From Kordia sp. (GTDB taxonomy: Bacteria > Bacteroidota > Bacteroidia > Flavobacteriales > Flavobacteriaceae), in contig NVVR01000002.1 of NCBI GenBank assembly GCA_002733415.1, forward strand, positions 64,001 to 128,000: a DNA stretch of 64,000 bases, written 5' to 3'. Each line of letters opens with the position of its first letter. The stretch's first letter is position 1. Shown piece after piece: positions 10,023 to 18,117 of this stretch. Made by a program: the position numbers and the translations under genes. Below the pieces are notes generated by a model. The model was not told where the DNA came from. It saw nothing but the letters and a program-made list of their open reading frames with translations, and did no database searches.

Positions 10023-10072
10023 TTATCGTTTAACAATAACAAATGTAATTTTAAATTATCGAAAAACAATAA
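10023..10072 (-). promoter_or_regulatory. Paired operator-like dyads flanking the DUF2975-XRE promoter
   Basis: Two 17-base copies of TTATCG-N5-CAATAA occur at 10023-10039 and 10056-10072, 33 bases apart (about three helical turns). Each is an approximate dyad (TTATyG / CrATAA). The minus-strand -7 box TACATTTG at 10040-10047 lies exactly between them, so one copy covers the start site and the other the -33 region. This is a classic autorepression geometry for the small XRE protein encoded in the operon; the binding partner is inferred. Confidence 0.6.
10040..10047 (-). promoter_or_regulatory. Promoter -7 box of the DUF2975-XRE operon
   Basis: Minus-strand TACATTTG matches TAnnTTTG, 41 bases before the DUF2975 start. 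Confidence 0.55.
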
Positions 10073-10114
10073 TAAAAAATTGAAAAAAAGATAATTAAAT
10101 TTATAAATCACTAT

Positions 10115-10132
10115 TTTTAGTAAATACTAAAA
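10115..10132. promoter_or_regulatory. Perfect 8-2-8 palindrome upstream of bioF
   Basis: TTTTAGTA-AA-TACTAAAA is a perfect dyad about 75 bases before the bioF promoter box and about 70 bases beyond the divergent XRE promoter. It could be an operator for either direction. No binding protein can be named. Confidence 0.4.
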
Positions 10133-10205
10133 CGATATTTTTTGCTCTCATAATAGAAGTAATGTTTATTGCTTAGGGTAAAGCGGTCTTTATTCTATAA
10201 AAAAG

Positions 10206-10213
10206 TATCTTTG
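10206..10213 (+). promoter_or_regulatory. Promoter -7 box of the biotin operon
   Basis: TATCTTTG ends 4 bases before the bioF ATG. Transcription normally starts a few bases after this element, so the bioF message would be leaderless or nearly so. Confidence 0.55.
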
Positions 10214-10217
10214 AAAA

Positions 10218-11378
10218 ATGTTTCCTAAAAAACTACAACATAAACTGCAACGACGAATAGAAAACAATAGCTTTCGAAAGTTATCGCCTCAAAATGAATT
10301 GGTAGATTTTTCTTCTAATGATTATCTTGGGTTTTCAAAATCCAAAACTATTTTCAATAAATCACATCAGTATCTAGTTGAGTATGGGTATACGTTAAAT
10401 GGCGTGTCTGGTTCCCGATTGTTATGCGGGAATCATGAATTGTATACTATAGTTGAGGAGCAATTAATAAACATTCATCAGTCAGAAGTATTGATTTTCA
10501 ATTCCGGGTATGACGCCAATATTGGTTTTTTTAGTGCAGTGCCACAACGTAATGATGTGATATTATACGATGAGTATTCACATGCTTCAATACGCGATGG
10601 TATAAAGTTGTCAAATGCCAAAGCGTATTCATTTAAACATAATGATTTAGCTGATTTAGAAAGAAGGCTATCGTCAATTCGAGCGCAGTCGAGAACTAAA
10701 GATGATGAAGTATATGTGGTTACGGAATCTGTTTTTTCAATGGATGGTGATTCACCAGATTTAGTTGAAATGCAAAACCTGTGTAAAGAATACAAAGCGC
10801 ATTTAATAGTTGATGAAGCACATGCGGTTGGAGTATTTGGTTTCGGTTTGGTTCATCAATTAGGTTTGGAAATAGAGGTGTTTGCTAGAATTGTAACTTT
10901 CGGGAAAGCCATGGGTTGTCATGGGGCAGCAATTTTAGGGAGTGAACAATTAAAAGACTATCTCATAAATTTTTCACGCTCATTTATATATACCACTGGT
11001 TTGTCGCCACATTCGTTAGCAACAATTCATATGGCTTATGAGGAACTTCTTATAACGAATGCAAACGCTAAATCTCACTCGGTTGTTCAACAACTAAAGG
11101 AGAATATTAAGTATTTCAAAGCTAAATATGCATCATTGCAATTACGTGATTCGTTTATTAATAGTGACTCCGCCATACAATGTTGTGTCATTTCAGGTAA
11201 TTCAATCGTTAAAAAATGTGCGAAAGTATTACAGGGACAAGGATTTGATGTGCGTCCAATATTGTCACCTACGGTTTCTGAAGGGCAAGAGCGTTTGCGT
11301 TTTTGTTTACATTCGTATAATACAACACAACAAATTGATGAAGTATTGAATTTGCTTAGTACATTTGTACGTGATTAG
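10218..11378 (+). CDS. bioF: 8-amino-7-oxononanoate synthase
   Basis: PLP enzyme condensing pimeloyl-ACP (or -CoA) with alanine, the first step of the biotin ring pathway. DFSSNDYLGFS near the N-terminus, VDEAHAVGVFG (about residues 198-208, with the PLP-contacting Asp and His) and TFGKAMGCHGAAILG (the Schiff-base Lys at about 230) are the expected landmarks of an alpha-oxoamine synthase. Length of 386 is normal. It opens the operon bioF-DUF2007-bioD-bioA-ketosynthase. Confidence 0.96.
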   Translation: MFPKKLQHKLQRRIENNSFRKLSPQNELVDFSSNDYLGFSKSKTIFNKSHQYLVEYGYTLNGVSGSRLLCGNHELYTIVEEQLINIHQSEVLIFNSGYDANIGFFSAVPQRNDVILYDEYSHASIRDGIKLSNAKAYSFKHNDLADLERRLSSIRAQSRTKDDEVYVVTESVFSMDGDSPDLVEMQNLCKEYKAHLIVDEAHAVGVFGFGLVHQLGLEIEVFARIVTFGKAMGCHGAAILGSEQLKDYLINFSRSFIYTTGLSPHSLATIHMAYEELLITNANAKSHSVVQQLKENIKYFKAKYASLQLRDSFINSDSAIQCCVISGNSIVKKCAKVLQGQGFDVRPILSPTVSEGQERLRFCLHSYNTTQQIDEVLNLLSTFVRD

Positions 11379-11406
11379 TTTTTGAAAACTAGTTAAAAAC
11401 AAGTAT

Positions 11407-11790
11407 ATGAAAAATAGTTTCACAATAATTGCAGTATTTCAGTATTCGTCAGAAGCATTAATTATAAAAGGCAAATTAGAATCTGAAGGGATCACCGTTT
11501 TTTTAGCTGATGAATATACGGTTGACACTGATCCTCTAGTAAGTAATGCTATTGGCGGGGTAAAGCTTCAAGTGTACACCGAACAGGCAGAAGTTGCTAA
11601 AAATATTATTAGAACTATTGATCCAAGCTTATTAAAAGAGCCAGTTTTATGTTCTAATTGTAAATCTTCGAACTTTAGTTTAAAGATGAATGCCAAGAAT
11701 TTATTCCTAAAGTTAATTCCAATAGACGGAAAGTTTGAATACAATTGTAGAGATTGTAATACTAATTTTAAAGCAGTAGAAGCTTTATGA
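11407..11790 (+). CDS. DUF2007-type protein with a C-terminal zinc-ribbon-like end
   Basis: 127 residues. The N-terminal 75 have the DUF2007 pattern (IIAVFQYSSEALIIKGKLESEGITVFLADE, then GGVKLQVY), a small ferredoxin-like fold annotated as putative signal transducing. The C-terminus carries CSNC and CRDC pairs about 30 residues apart, suggesting a bound zinc. It overlaps bioD by 4 bases (ATGA), so translation is coupled to the biotin genes, but no biotin role is established for the family. Confidence 0.8.
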   Translation: MKNSFTIIAVFQYSSEALIIKGKLESEGITVFLADEYTVDTDPLVSNAIGGVKLQVYTEQAEVAKNIIRTIDPSLLKEPVLCSNCKSSNFSLKMNAKNLFLKLIPIDGKFEYNCRDCNTNFKAVEAL

Positions 11791-12398
11791 GTATGAAATT
11801 ATTTATAACTGGTATCGGTACTGATGTAGGTAAAACAATTGTTTCAGCAATATTGACGGAAGCTTTGGAAGCTGATTACTGGAAGCCAATTCAAGCTGGA
11901 GAGTTAGCAAGAGGTGATTCACACACAGTAGCGAGTTTAATATCCAATTCAAAAACAATCATTCATCCAAATGCATATGCGTTAAATACTCCTATGAGTC
12001 CACATGCAGCAGCAGCAATTGATGGAGTTGTGGTTGATTTAAAGAAAATTCTAGTACCGATTACTAAAAACAATTTAGTAATTGAAGGAGCTGGAGGGAT
12101 ATTGGTTCCGTTAAATGATTCGGAAACGATACTAGATTTAATTCAGCTAGATTATAAAGTAATTGTTGTGTCGCGTCATTATTTAGGAAGTATCAATCAT
12201 ACATTAATGACCATACAGTTATTGCAACAAAAAGGATTTAATGTTTCGATACTATTTAATGGCAAGGAAAATAAGACTACAGAAAGTATTATTGAAAAAA
12301 TGACAGGAGTAACTGTTTTAGGGCGTATTGATGACGAGCTTTATTTTGATAAGAATGTTGTCAAGGAGTATGCAGATAAATTTAAAGATGTGTTATAA
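11787..12398 (+). CDS. bioD: ATP-dependent dethiobiotin synthetase
   Basis: Closes the ureido ring of dethiobiotin from diaminopelargonate, CO2 and ATP. The P-loop GTDVGKT is at residues 11-17, YWKPIQAG follows, and IEGAGGILVPL is the second conserved signature. 203 residues is usual for Bacteroidota BioD. Start overlaps the stop of the previous gene by 4 bases. bioA follows by 14 bases. Confidence 0.95.
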   Translation: MSMKLFITGIGTDVGKTIVSAILTEALEADYWKPIQAGELARGDSHTVASLISNSKTIIHPNAYALNTPMSPHAAAAIDGVVVDLKKILVPITKNNLVIEGAGGILVPLNDSETILDLIQLDYKVIVVSRHYLGSINHTLMTIQLLQQKGFNVSILFNGKENKTTESIIEKMTGVTVLGRIDDELYFDKNVVKEYADKFKDVL

Positions 12399-12412
12399 AA
12401 TAAAAGGACCAC

Positions 12413-13696
12413 ATGGGAAAAAATAAAGAGAATAGCCTCCAAGAAAGAGATAAAAAACACATTTGGCATCCGCTAAAACAACATCAGTTACATCCAAATA
12501 GTTTGGCAATAGTGAAAGCTAAAGGATGTGTATTGACTGATGATAAAGGTAATGAGTATATCGATGCAATAGCATCATGGTACACGTGTATGTTCGGACA
12601 TTGCAACGATTTTATTACGAGTAGGGTTTCGGACCAAATGAAGCAACTGGATCAGGTAATGTTTAGTGACTTTACACATGAGCCGGCAGTAAAACTTTCT
12701 GAGGAGTTAATTAAAATTCTTCCAGATAATCAGAATAAAATATTTTTTTCTGAAAACGGATCTACAAGTGTGGAGGTTGGTATCAAAATGGCTTTACAGT
12801 ATCATTTTAATATAGGAGAAAAACGAGATACATTTATTGCTTTTGAAAATGGATTTCATGGAGATACATTTGGAGCAATGGCGGTTTCTGGTTTATCGGT
12901 TTATAATGGGCCGTTTGAAGATTTCTTGATGGATATCAAGCGTATTCCAACACCTGATGGAAATAATACACAGGCTATACTTGAGCAATTAAAAGAAATA
13001 GTTACGAATAACAAAGTAGCAGGATTTGTATATGAGCCATTAGTGCAAGGTGCAGCAGGAATGAAAATTCATGATGCTGTAGGTTTAGGAGAAATTTTAA
13101 AATTCTGTAAAGAAAATACTATTCTGACTATTGCTGATGAAGTAATGACTGGATTTGGGAAAACAGGTAAACATTTTGCTTCTGATTATATTGAAACAAA
13201 ACCTGATATTCTCTGTTTGAGTAAAGCCTTAACTGCTGGGTTGATGCCAATGGCTATTACGTCATGTACACAAAATATTTATGATGCTTTTTTGAGTAAT
13301 GATATTAGTAAGGGGATGTTTCATTGTCATACTTATTGTGCAAATCCATTAGCTTGTACCGCTGCTTTAGCGAGTATTGAATTATTACAGACAGCCAAAA
13401 TTCAAGGTAGTATTCAAGAAATTATTGCGTCACATAAAGTGTTTAATGTGCGTATTAAAAATCATCCGAAAGTAAAATCTACTCGACAATTAGGAGTCAT
13501 TTATGCTTTAGATTTAAATACTGAAATGGAGCGCTATGGAAGTCTTCGTGATAAGTTATTAAAGTTTTTTATGAATCATGGAGTGTTTTTAAGACCTTTA
13601 GGGAATACAATATACATACAAGTGCCTTATGTAATTACAAAAGAACAATTGCAAAAAGTGTATAAAACTATTGAAGAGGCGTTGGAAATAGTGTAA
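12413..13696 (+). CDS. bioA: Adenosylmethionine--8-amino-7-oxononanoate aminotransferase
   Basis: Transfers an amino group to 8-amino-7-oxononanoate, giving diaminopelargonate. It is a class III PLP aminotransferase: HIWHPLKQH at the N-terminus is typical of BioA, IADEVMTGFGKTG carries the PLP-pairing Asp, and LCLSKALTAGLMP carries the Schiff-base Lys. Length 427. A run AAAAGGACCAC before the ATG offers a weak ribosome binding site. The ketosynthase gene follows at once. Confidence 0.95.
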   Translation: MGKNKENSLQERDKKHIWHPLKQHQLHPNSLAIVKAKGCVLTDDKGNEYIDAIASWYTCMFGHCNDFITSRVSDQMKQLDQVMFSDFTHEPAVKLSEELIKILPDNQNKIFFSENGSTSVEVGIKMALQYHFNIGEKRDTFIAFENGFHGDTFGAMAVSGLSVYNGPFEDFLMDIKRIPTPDGNNTQAILEQLKEIVTNNKVAGFVYEPLVQGAAGMKIHDAVGLGEILKFCKENTILTIADEVMTGFGKTGKHFASDYIETKPDILCLSKALTAGLMPMAITSCTQNIYDAFLSNDISKGMFHCHTYCANPLACTAALASIELLQTAKIQGSIQEIIASHKVFNVRIKNHPKVKSTRQLGVIYALDLNTEMERYGSLRDKLLKFFMNHGVFLRPLGNTIYIQVPYVITKEQLQKVYKTIEEALEIV

Positions 13697-13728
13697 ATTT
13701 GCTCTCTTTAAAAGGTATAAAACCAATA

Positions 13729-14907
13729 ATGAAATCACCAGTTTCTATAACAGCACTAGCGTCCCTTTCGGCTCTTGGGAGTAACTCAAAGCAAATTTGG
13801 GAGAACTATCAAAATGAAGACCATTTTATTTCTGAAAAGGAATTTAAAAGCTTTTCAGCACTAGTGGCTCAAATTTCTGAAGAAGATAAAATTGCAATAC
13901 AAGAATTAAGAACATCGGATTCTAAATATGTGAATCTGGATCATTCGGTACTGTATTGTATGTATGTTTCTAGAAAAGCAGTAAAAGATGCTGGATGGAA
14001 GTCATCTGATAATTTCGGAATTAATATAGGTTCTTCCAGAGGAGCAACATCATTATTTGAAAAGTATCATAAAGCCTTTTTAGAAAGTAATGTAGCAGAA
14101 ACATTAAGTTCTCCAACAACAACTCTAGGAAATATTTCTTCATGGACCGCGCATGATTTACAGACGGATGGGCCGGAAATTTCACATTCTATTGCATGTT
14201 CAACAGGTTTGCATGCGTTGTTGAATGGAGTAGTTTGGGTGCTTTCAGGTATGGCTAATAAGTTTTTAGTTGGTGGTAGTGAAGCAGCGTTAACGGGTTT
14301 TACAATTGCCCAAATGAAGGCGTTAAAAATATATGCAAAAAATGACAGAAATCACTCTGAGTTTGTCGAAGAGTCATATCCATGTCAAGCATTAAATCTT
14401 AATAAAAAACAGAATACGATGGTGCTCGGTGAAGGGGCAGCTGTACTATGTTTGGAAAAAGGAGTAAAAAAAAATGCTTTAGCAGTTATCAGTGGGGTGG
14501 GGTATGCTACAGAAATATTAGAACATAATGTTTCTATCTCTACAGAAGCAACATGTTTTCAAAAGTCAATGAAAATGGCTTTGGGAGAAATGAATCCAAA
14601 TGAAATTGATGCTATAGTAATGCATGCTCCAGGAACTATTAAAGGAGATTTATCGGAAGTAAAGGCTATAGAAAAAGTTTTCGGGAAGGATGTGCCGTTT
14701 TTAACTACTAATAAATGGAAGTTAGGGCATACGTTCGCCACATCAGGATTATTAAGTATTGAGTTAGCGGTTTTAATGTTGCAACATCAGCAAGTAGTTT
14801 CGGTTCCTTTTATAAAACCACAGAGGAAGCCAAAACAACTAAAAAATATAGTAGTGAATGCTGTAGGTTTTGGAGGGAATGCTGTAAGTGTATTATTAAC
14901 AAAATAA
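13729..14907 (+). CDS. Beta-ketoacyl synthase of the biotin operon
   Basis: A 392-residue KAS I/II-type condensing enzyme. The thiolase-fold triad is intact: Cys157 in SIACSTG, His299 in MHAPGT (usually HGTGT) and His334 in KLGHTFATSG. It is shorter and more divergent than housekeeping FabF. The first ATG (13729) begins MKSPVSITALASLSALG; a TTG at 13699, only 2 bases after the bioA stop, would add ten residues and is less likely. Its place as the last gene of bioF-bioD-bioA suggests a role in making the pimeloyl chain, which is inference; no bioC, bioH, bioW or bioI is present here. Confidence 0.88.
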   Translation: MKSPVSITALASLSALGSNSKQIWENYQNEDHFISEKEFKSFSALVAQISEEDKIAIQELRTSDSKYVNLDHSVLYCMYVSRKAVKDAGWKSSDNFGINIGSSRGATSLFEKYHKAFLESNVAETLSSPTTTLGNISSWTAHDLQTDGPEISHSIACSTGLHALLNGVVWVLSGMANKFLVGGSEAALTGFTIAQMKALKIYAKNDRNHSEFVEESYPCQALNLNKKQNTMVLGEGAAVLCLEKGVKKNALAVISGVGYATEILEHNVSISTEATCFQKSMKMALGEMNPNEIDAIVMHAPGTIKGDLSEVKAIEKVFGKDVPFLTTNKWKLGHTFATSGLLSIELAVLMLQHQQVVSVPFIKPQRKPKQLKNIVVNAVGFGGNAVSVLLTK

Positions 14908-15005
14908 TATGGGTATCAATATATAATCCCCGTAGGCTTGTTTTTAACGAAAAAGTTATTTGTTAATTCATACCTAGTGTGCTTGCACCGAGGATATTGA
15001 TTTAG

Positions 15006-15113
15006 TATTTTTGAAAATTAAAATAACTCACCTTTTTTTGGTGGGAATAATAATATTTTTATTGAGGAATTGCCTCAATAAGTAACTCCCATTAAGGGAC
15101 TAACTCGGATTTT
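15006..15113 (+). promoter_or_regulatory. bioB promoter and structured leader
   Basis: TATTTTTG at 15006-15013 is a good -7 element. The predicted leader of about 95 bases contains short hairpins: CACC-T7-GGTG, and TTGAGG-aattg-CCTCAA at 15063-15080. Upstream, ATCAATAT near 14916 and ATATTGAT near 14994 could pair over the whole gap. No known riboswitch fold is recognised. bioB therefore seems to have control separate from the rest of the biotin genes. Confidence 0.45.
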
Positions 15114-16208
15114 ATGAGCGAAGTAAGACATAACTGGACGAAGGAAGAAATTCTAGAAGTATATAACAGACCAATGATGGATTTGCTGTATGATGCAGCA
15201 ACCATTCATAGAAAACAACATGATCCTAATGTTGTACAAGTATCTACACTACTTTCAATTAAAACTGGAGGATGCTCGGAAGATTGCGGGTATTGCCCGC
15301 AAGCTGCACGTTATCATACAGGTGTTGAAGGGAATGATTTAATGACGGTAAACCAAGTAAAAGCGCAAGCGCTCAGAGCAAGAGAAAGCGGAAGTTCTCG
15401 TGTATGTATGGGAGCTGCTTGGAGAAATGTGAAAGACGGTCCGGAGTTTGATCAAGTATTAGAAATGGTACGTGGTATTAATAAGTTGGATATGGAGGTT
15501 TGTTGTACTTTAGGTATGATAACTGAAAACCAAGCACAACGTTTAGCAGAAGCAGGTTTATATGCGTACAATCATAACTTAGATTCATCAGAAGAGTATT
15601 ACAAAAAAGTAATTTCTACAAGAGGATATCAAGATAGATTGGATACTATTAGCAATGTGCGTAAAACAAATGTGACAGTTTGTTCAGGAGGAATTATCGG
15701 AATGGGAGAAAATATTGAAGATAGAGCTGGGATGTTAGTGGCGCTTTCTACGTTGAATCCACAACCAGAATCTACGCCTATTAACGCATTAGTCGCTGTT
15801 GAGGGGACTCCTTTAGAAGATGAAAAGCCAGTTGAAATTTGGGATATGATTCGTATGGTAGCAACTACCCGTATTGTATTGCCGGAAACTCAAGTGCGTT
15901 TGTCTGCCGGAAGAACTCAAATGAGTAGAGAAGGGCAATCAATGTGTTTCTTTGCTGGAGCAAATTCTATTTTCGCAGGAGATAAGTTATTAACTACTCC
16001 AAATCCTGATGTAAATGAGGATATGAAAATGTTTGAATTATTAGGATTGAAACCGCAAAAAGCATTTACTAAAAAGGTACAACCGCAAACGGTTGAGGCT
16101 GCTGATTCTCAGTTCGAAACATTAGGAGAGAAGCCAAAATGGACCAGACCAGATCATAAAATTGATAGAAATGAAGCTGCAAAAGCTAAAGGAAAATTAG
16201 TAAAATAA
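15114..16208 (+). CDS. bioB: Biotin synthase
   Basis: Radical SAM enzyme inserting sulphur into dethiobiotin. The [4Fe-4S] cluster motif CxxxCxxC is GCSEDCGYCPQ with Cys54, Cys58 and Cys61. YNHNLDSSEEYY and SAGRTQMSREGQSMCFFAGANSIFAGDKLLTT, with the [2Fe-2S] ligand region, are highly typical. Length 364, with a lysine-rich tail of about 40 residues beyond the barrel. It completes the pathway begun by bioF, bioA and bioD upstream. Confidence 0.97.
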   Translation: MSEVRHNWTKEEILEVYNRPMMDLLYDAATIHRKQHDPNVVQVSTLLSIKTGGCSEDCGYCPQAARYHTGVEGNDLMTVNQVKAQALRARESGSSRVCMGAAWRNVKDGPEFDQVLEMVRGINKLDMEVCCTLGMITENQAQRLAEAGLYAYNHNLDSSEEYYKKVISTRGYQDRLDTISNVRKTNVTVCSGGIIGMGENIEDRAGMLVALSTLNPQPESTPINALVAVEGTPLEDEKPVEIWDMIRMVATTRIVLPETQVRLSAGRTQMSREGQSMCFFAGANSIFAGDKLLTTPNPDVNEDMKMFELLGLKPQKAFTKKVQPQTVEAADSQFETLGEKPKWTRPDHKIDRNEAAKAKGKLVK

Positions 16209-16215
16209 GATTGTG

Positions 16216-16710
16216 ATGAAGAAGTTATTAGTTGTAGTCGTTTTGATGAGTGTATCGTTTGTCAATGCACAAGTTTTTACCGGAAAGGGAGATAAAAAAG
16301 TGCAGGTAGGAGCGACTTTTCAAGAAGATGCAAGGGGTGTGAATGTGAGTTTTGATTATGGTCTAGGAGATAATATCTCTGTAGGGTTATTAGGTTCTTA
16401 TGTATTAGGAGTTTCTAATGCATGGGACTATAAACCAGATTTTGACGAAGCAGTTGATTTACAAGTGCGTTTTAACGCAAATATTGGAAATGTAATTAAT
16501 GTAATTGATAAGCTAGATGTGTATCCAGGGTTGCATTTAGGTTTAAAAAATTTTGGAACACATTTAGGAGGGAGATATTTTTTCACAGATGGTTTTGGAG
16601 TGTTTTCGGAACTTTCTGTTCCAATAGCAAAATATAAAAATAAAATTGAAGGCTTTGATAGAATTCATAATCAATTATTGGTAAATATAGGAGCTGTTTT
16701 TAATTTGTAA
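16216..16710 (+). CDS. Small outer-membrane-type protein (DUF6646-like)
   Basis: 164 residues beginning MKKLLVVVVLMSVSFVNAQ, a signal peptide ending at about residue 19, then alternating strands such as DYGLGDNISVGLLGSYVLG and NQLLVNIGAVFNL, as in a small beta-barrel. A GTG one codon upstream is possible, but the ATG at 16216 gives the normal MKK start. It lies 7 bases after bioB and may be read from the same transcript. Assignment to the DUF6646 group is from memory of the sequence and is moderate. Confidence 0.7.
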   Translation: MKKLLVVVVLMSVSFVNAQVFTGKGDKKVQVGATFQEDARGVNVSFDYGLGDNISVGLLGSYVLGVSNAWDYKPDFDEAVDLQVRFNANIGNVINVIDKLDVYPGLHLGLKNFGTHLGGRYFFTDGFGVFSELSVPIAKYKNKIEGFDRIHNQLLVNIGAVFNL

Positions 16711-16728
16711 AAACACTACATATCAAAT

Positions 16729-16772
16729 AATAACAAAAGCGTTAATTTTAAGGAATTAACGCTTTTGTTATT
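16729..16772. terminator. Bidirectional terminator between the barrel protein and recX
   Basis: A perfect 19-base-pair stem, AATAACAAAAGCGTTAATT with its complement, and a 6-base loop that contains the recX stop codon. A- and T-runs on either side let it work for both converging genes. Confidence 0.88.
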
Positions 16773-17221
16773 TCATATACTAAGTTGGATTCCCACCCTC
16801 TGTATAGTAAATAATCGGCTAACTTTTTACGTTTTTTATACACGTTAGTTTCAGTAATGAAATCCAGTTTCTTTGTAGCTAAATAATTTAATTTCATAAA
16901 GTAATCCTCCTCTGAAAATTCTCTAAGCGCAGTTTTGATATTATATTCACTGATTTTCCTGAATTTTAATTCACGAATAATTCTAACCCTTCCCCAGTGT
17001 TTGATGTTAAATTTTCCTCTAGCAAAACTTTTAGCAAAACGTTCCTCGTTTAAAAAGTTATGTTGAATCAAATGATAAATGATTTCATCAATAGCCATAG
17101 GAATCATTCTCATTTCTTTGAGCTTTGAGTTAACCTCGGCGTGACACCTATCCTGATACACGCAATAGTGCTCTAGTTTTCGTTTTGCTTCTGTTAAGGT
17201 ATATGTTTTTTTAGTGTTCAA
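16748..17221 (-). CDS. recX: Recombination regulator RecX
   Basis: 157 residues made of helical three-helix repeats typical of RecX: TLTEAKRKLEHYCVYQDRCHAEVNSKL, then IIYHLIQHNFLNEERFAKSFARGKF, then WGRVRIIRELKFRKIS. RecX binds RecA filaments and limits recombination. recA is not adjacent. The last codon lies inside the shared terminator loop. Confidence 0.9.
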   Translation of the reverse strand: MNTKKTYTLTEAKRKLEHYCVYQDRCHAEVNSKLKEMRMIPMAIDEIIYHLIQHNFLNEERFAKSFARGKFNIKHWGRVRIIRELKFRKISEYNIKTALREFSEEDYFMKLNYLATKKLDFITETNVYKKRKKLADYLLYRGWESNLVYEITKALIP

Positions 17222-17328
17222 TATTTTATTTATAAATAAAAAGGTGATTAAATAATTCAGTTGTATAATATTTTTTTAGAAAATTCGTATCTTAGTATTC
17301 TCCTTAAGAACTATTAAATTTCAAAAAT

Positions 17329-18114
17329 ATGAAAAAAATAGTTTCTTTATTGTTTTTTGTTAGCAGTCTGTTATCTGCTCAAGTCGGAATTAACACTACA
17401 ACACCCAGTCCCGCATCTGTATTGCATTTAGAAGCACTAAATAGCTTAGGTGTCTATGGTGGTTTTATGCCTCCTAAGGTTACTTTAGTGGAAAGAGGGT
17501 TGATTCCAGTAACAGTATCCGACGATGGGATGATGATTTTTTTGTCAGATGGTTTAGTACGCTGTGTACAAATTTATGATGCAGTTAATAAAGTGTGGGT
17601 AGATTTTTATTGTATGCCAGTAACTTTGCCTGTCATATTTTCACAAGATTTTGATTCGAATACTAGTTGGACATTTACTTCTGATGTAGCTTTTTTCCAA
17701 AACGGTTCTGATGGGTATTATGATATTTCTAATGGAGCTGAATTTCCGAGCTTACTACTAAATAATAATTTTTTTGGAATTCTTGATTTGAATGATGAAG
17801 GAAATAATGGTACAACTGGTGAGGCAACATTATTGTTTGGACTGGTAGATGTATCAGGTATAGCTAATGCAATATTCTCTTTTGAGTATGATTCTCATGA
17901 ATTTAATAATGTTGCTGATTATTTTAAATATGAATTATTTCATGACGGTGTTGGGCAAGGGCAAATAGTGCTCTGTGAAGGTTGTAATAACGATGCCGAC
18001 GGTGTAATATCAGTTGGTATACCTGATACGGTAACTAATTTTCATGTTGAAATAATAGTGCAATGCAATGGGGTAAATGATTATGTAGGTTTTGATAATT
18101 TTAAAATATATTAA
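17329..18114 (+). CDS. Secreted protein, intact copy 1 of a tandem family
   Basis: 261 residues: a signal peptide (MKKIVSLLFFVSSLLSAQ), an N-terminal module of about 80 residues starting VGINTTTPSPASVLHLEA and ending with a Cys (VWVDFYC), then a C-terminal beta-rich part ending YVGFDNFKIY that resembles a jelly-roll, carbohydrate- or adhesion-type domain. No T9SS sorting domain is evident at the end. The opening module is shared by the three following copies. Function unknown; surface or exported role is inferred. Confidence 0.75.
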   Translation: MKKIVSLLFFVSSLLSAQVGINTTTPSPASVLHLEALNSLGVYGGFMPPKVTLVERGLIPVTVSDDGMMIFLSDGLVRCVQIYDAVNKVWVDFYCMPVTLPVIFSQDFDSNTSWTFTSDVAFFQNGSDGYYDISNGAEFPSLLLNNNFFGILDLNDEGNNGTTGEATLLFGLVDVSGIANAIFSFEYDSHEFNNVADYFKYELFHDGVGQGQIVLCEGCNNDADGVISVGIPDTVTNFHVEIIVQCNGVNDYVGFDNFKIY

Positions 18115-18117
18115 ATC

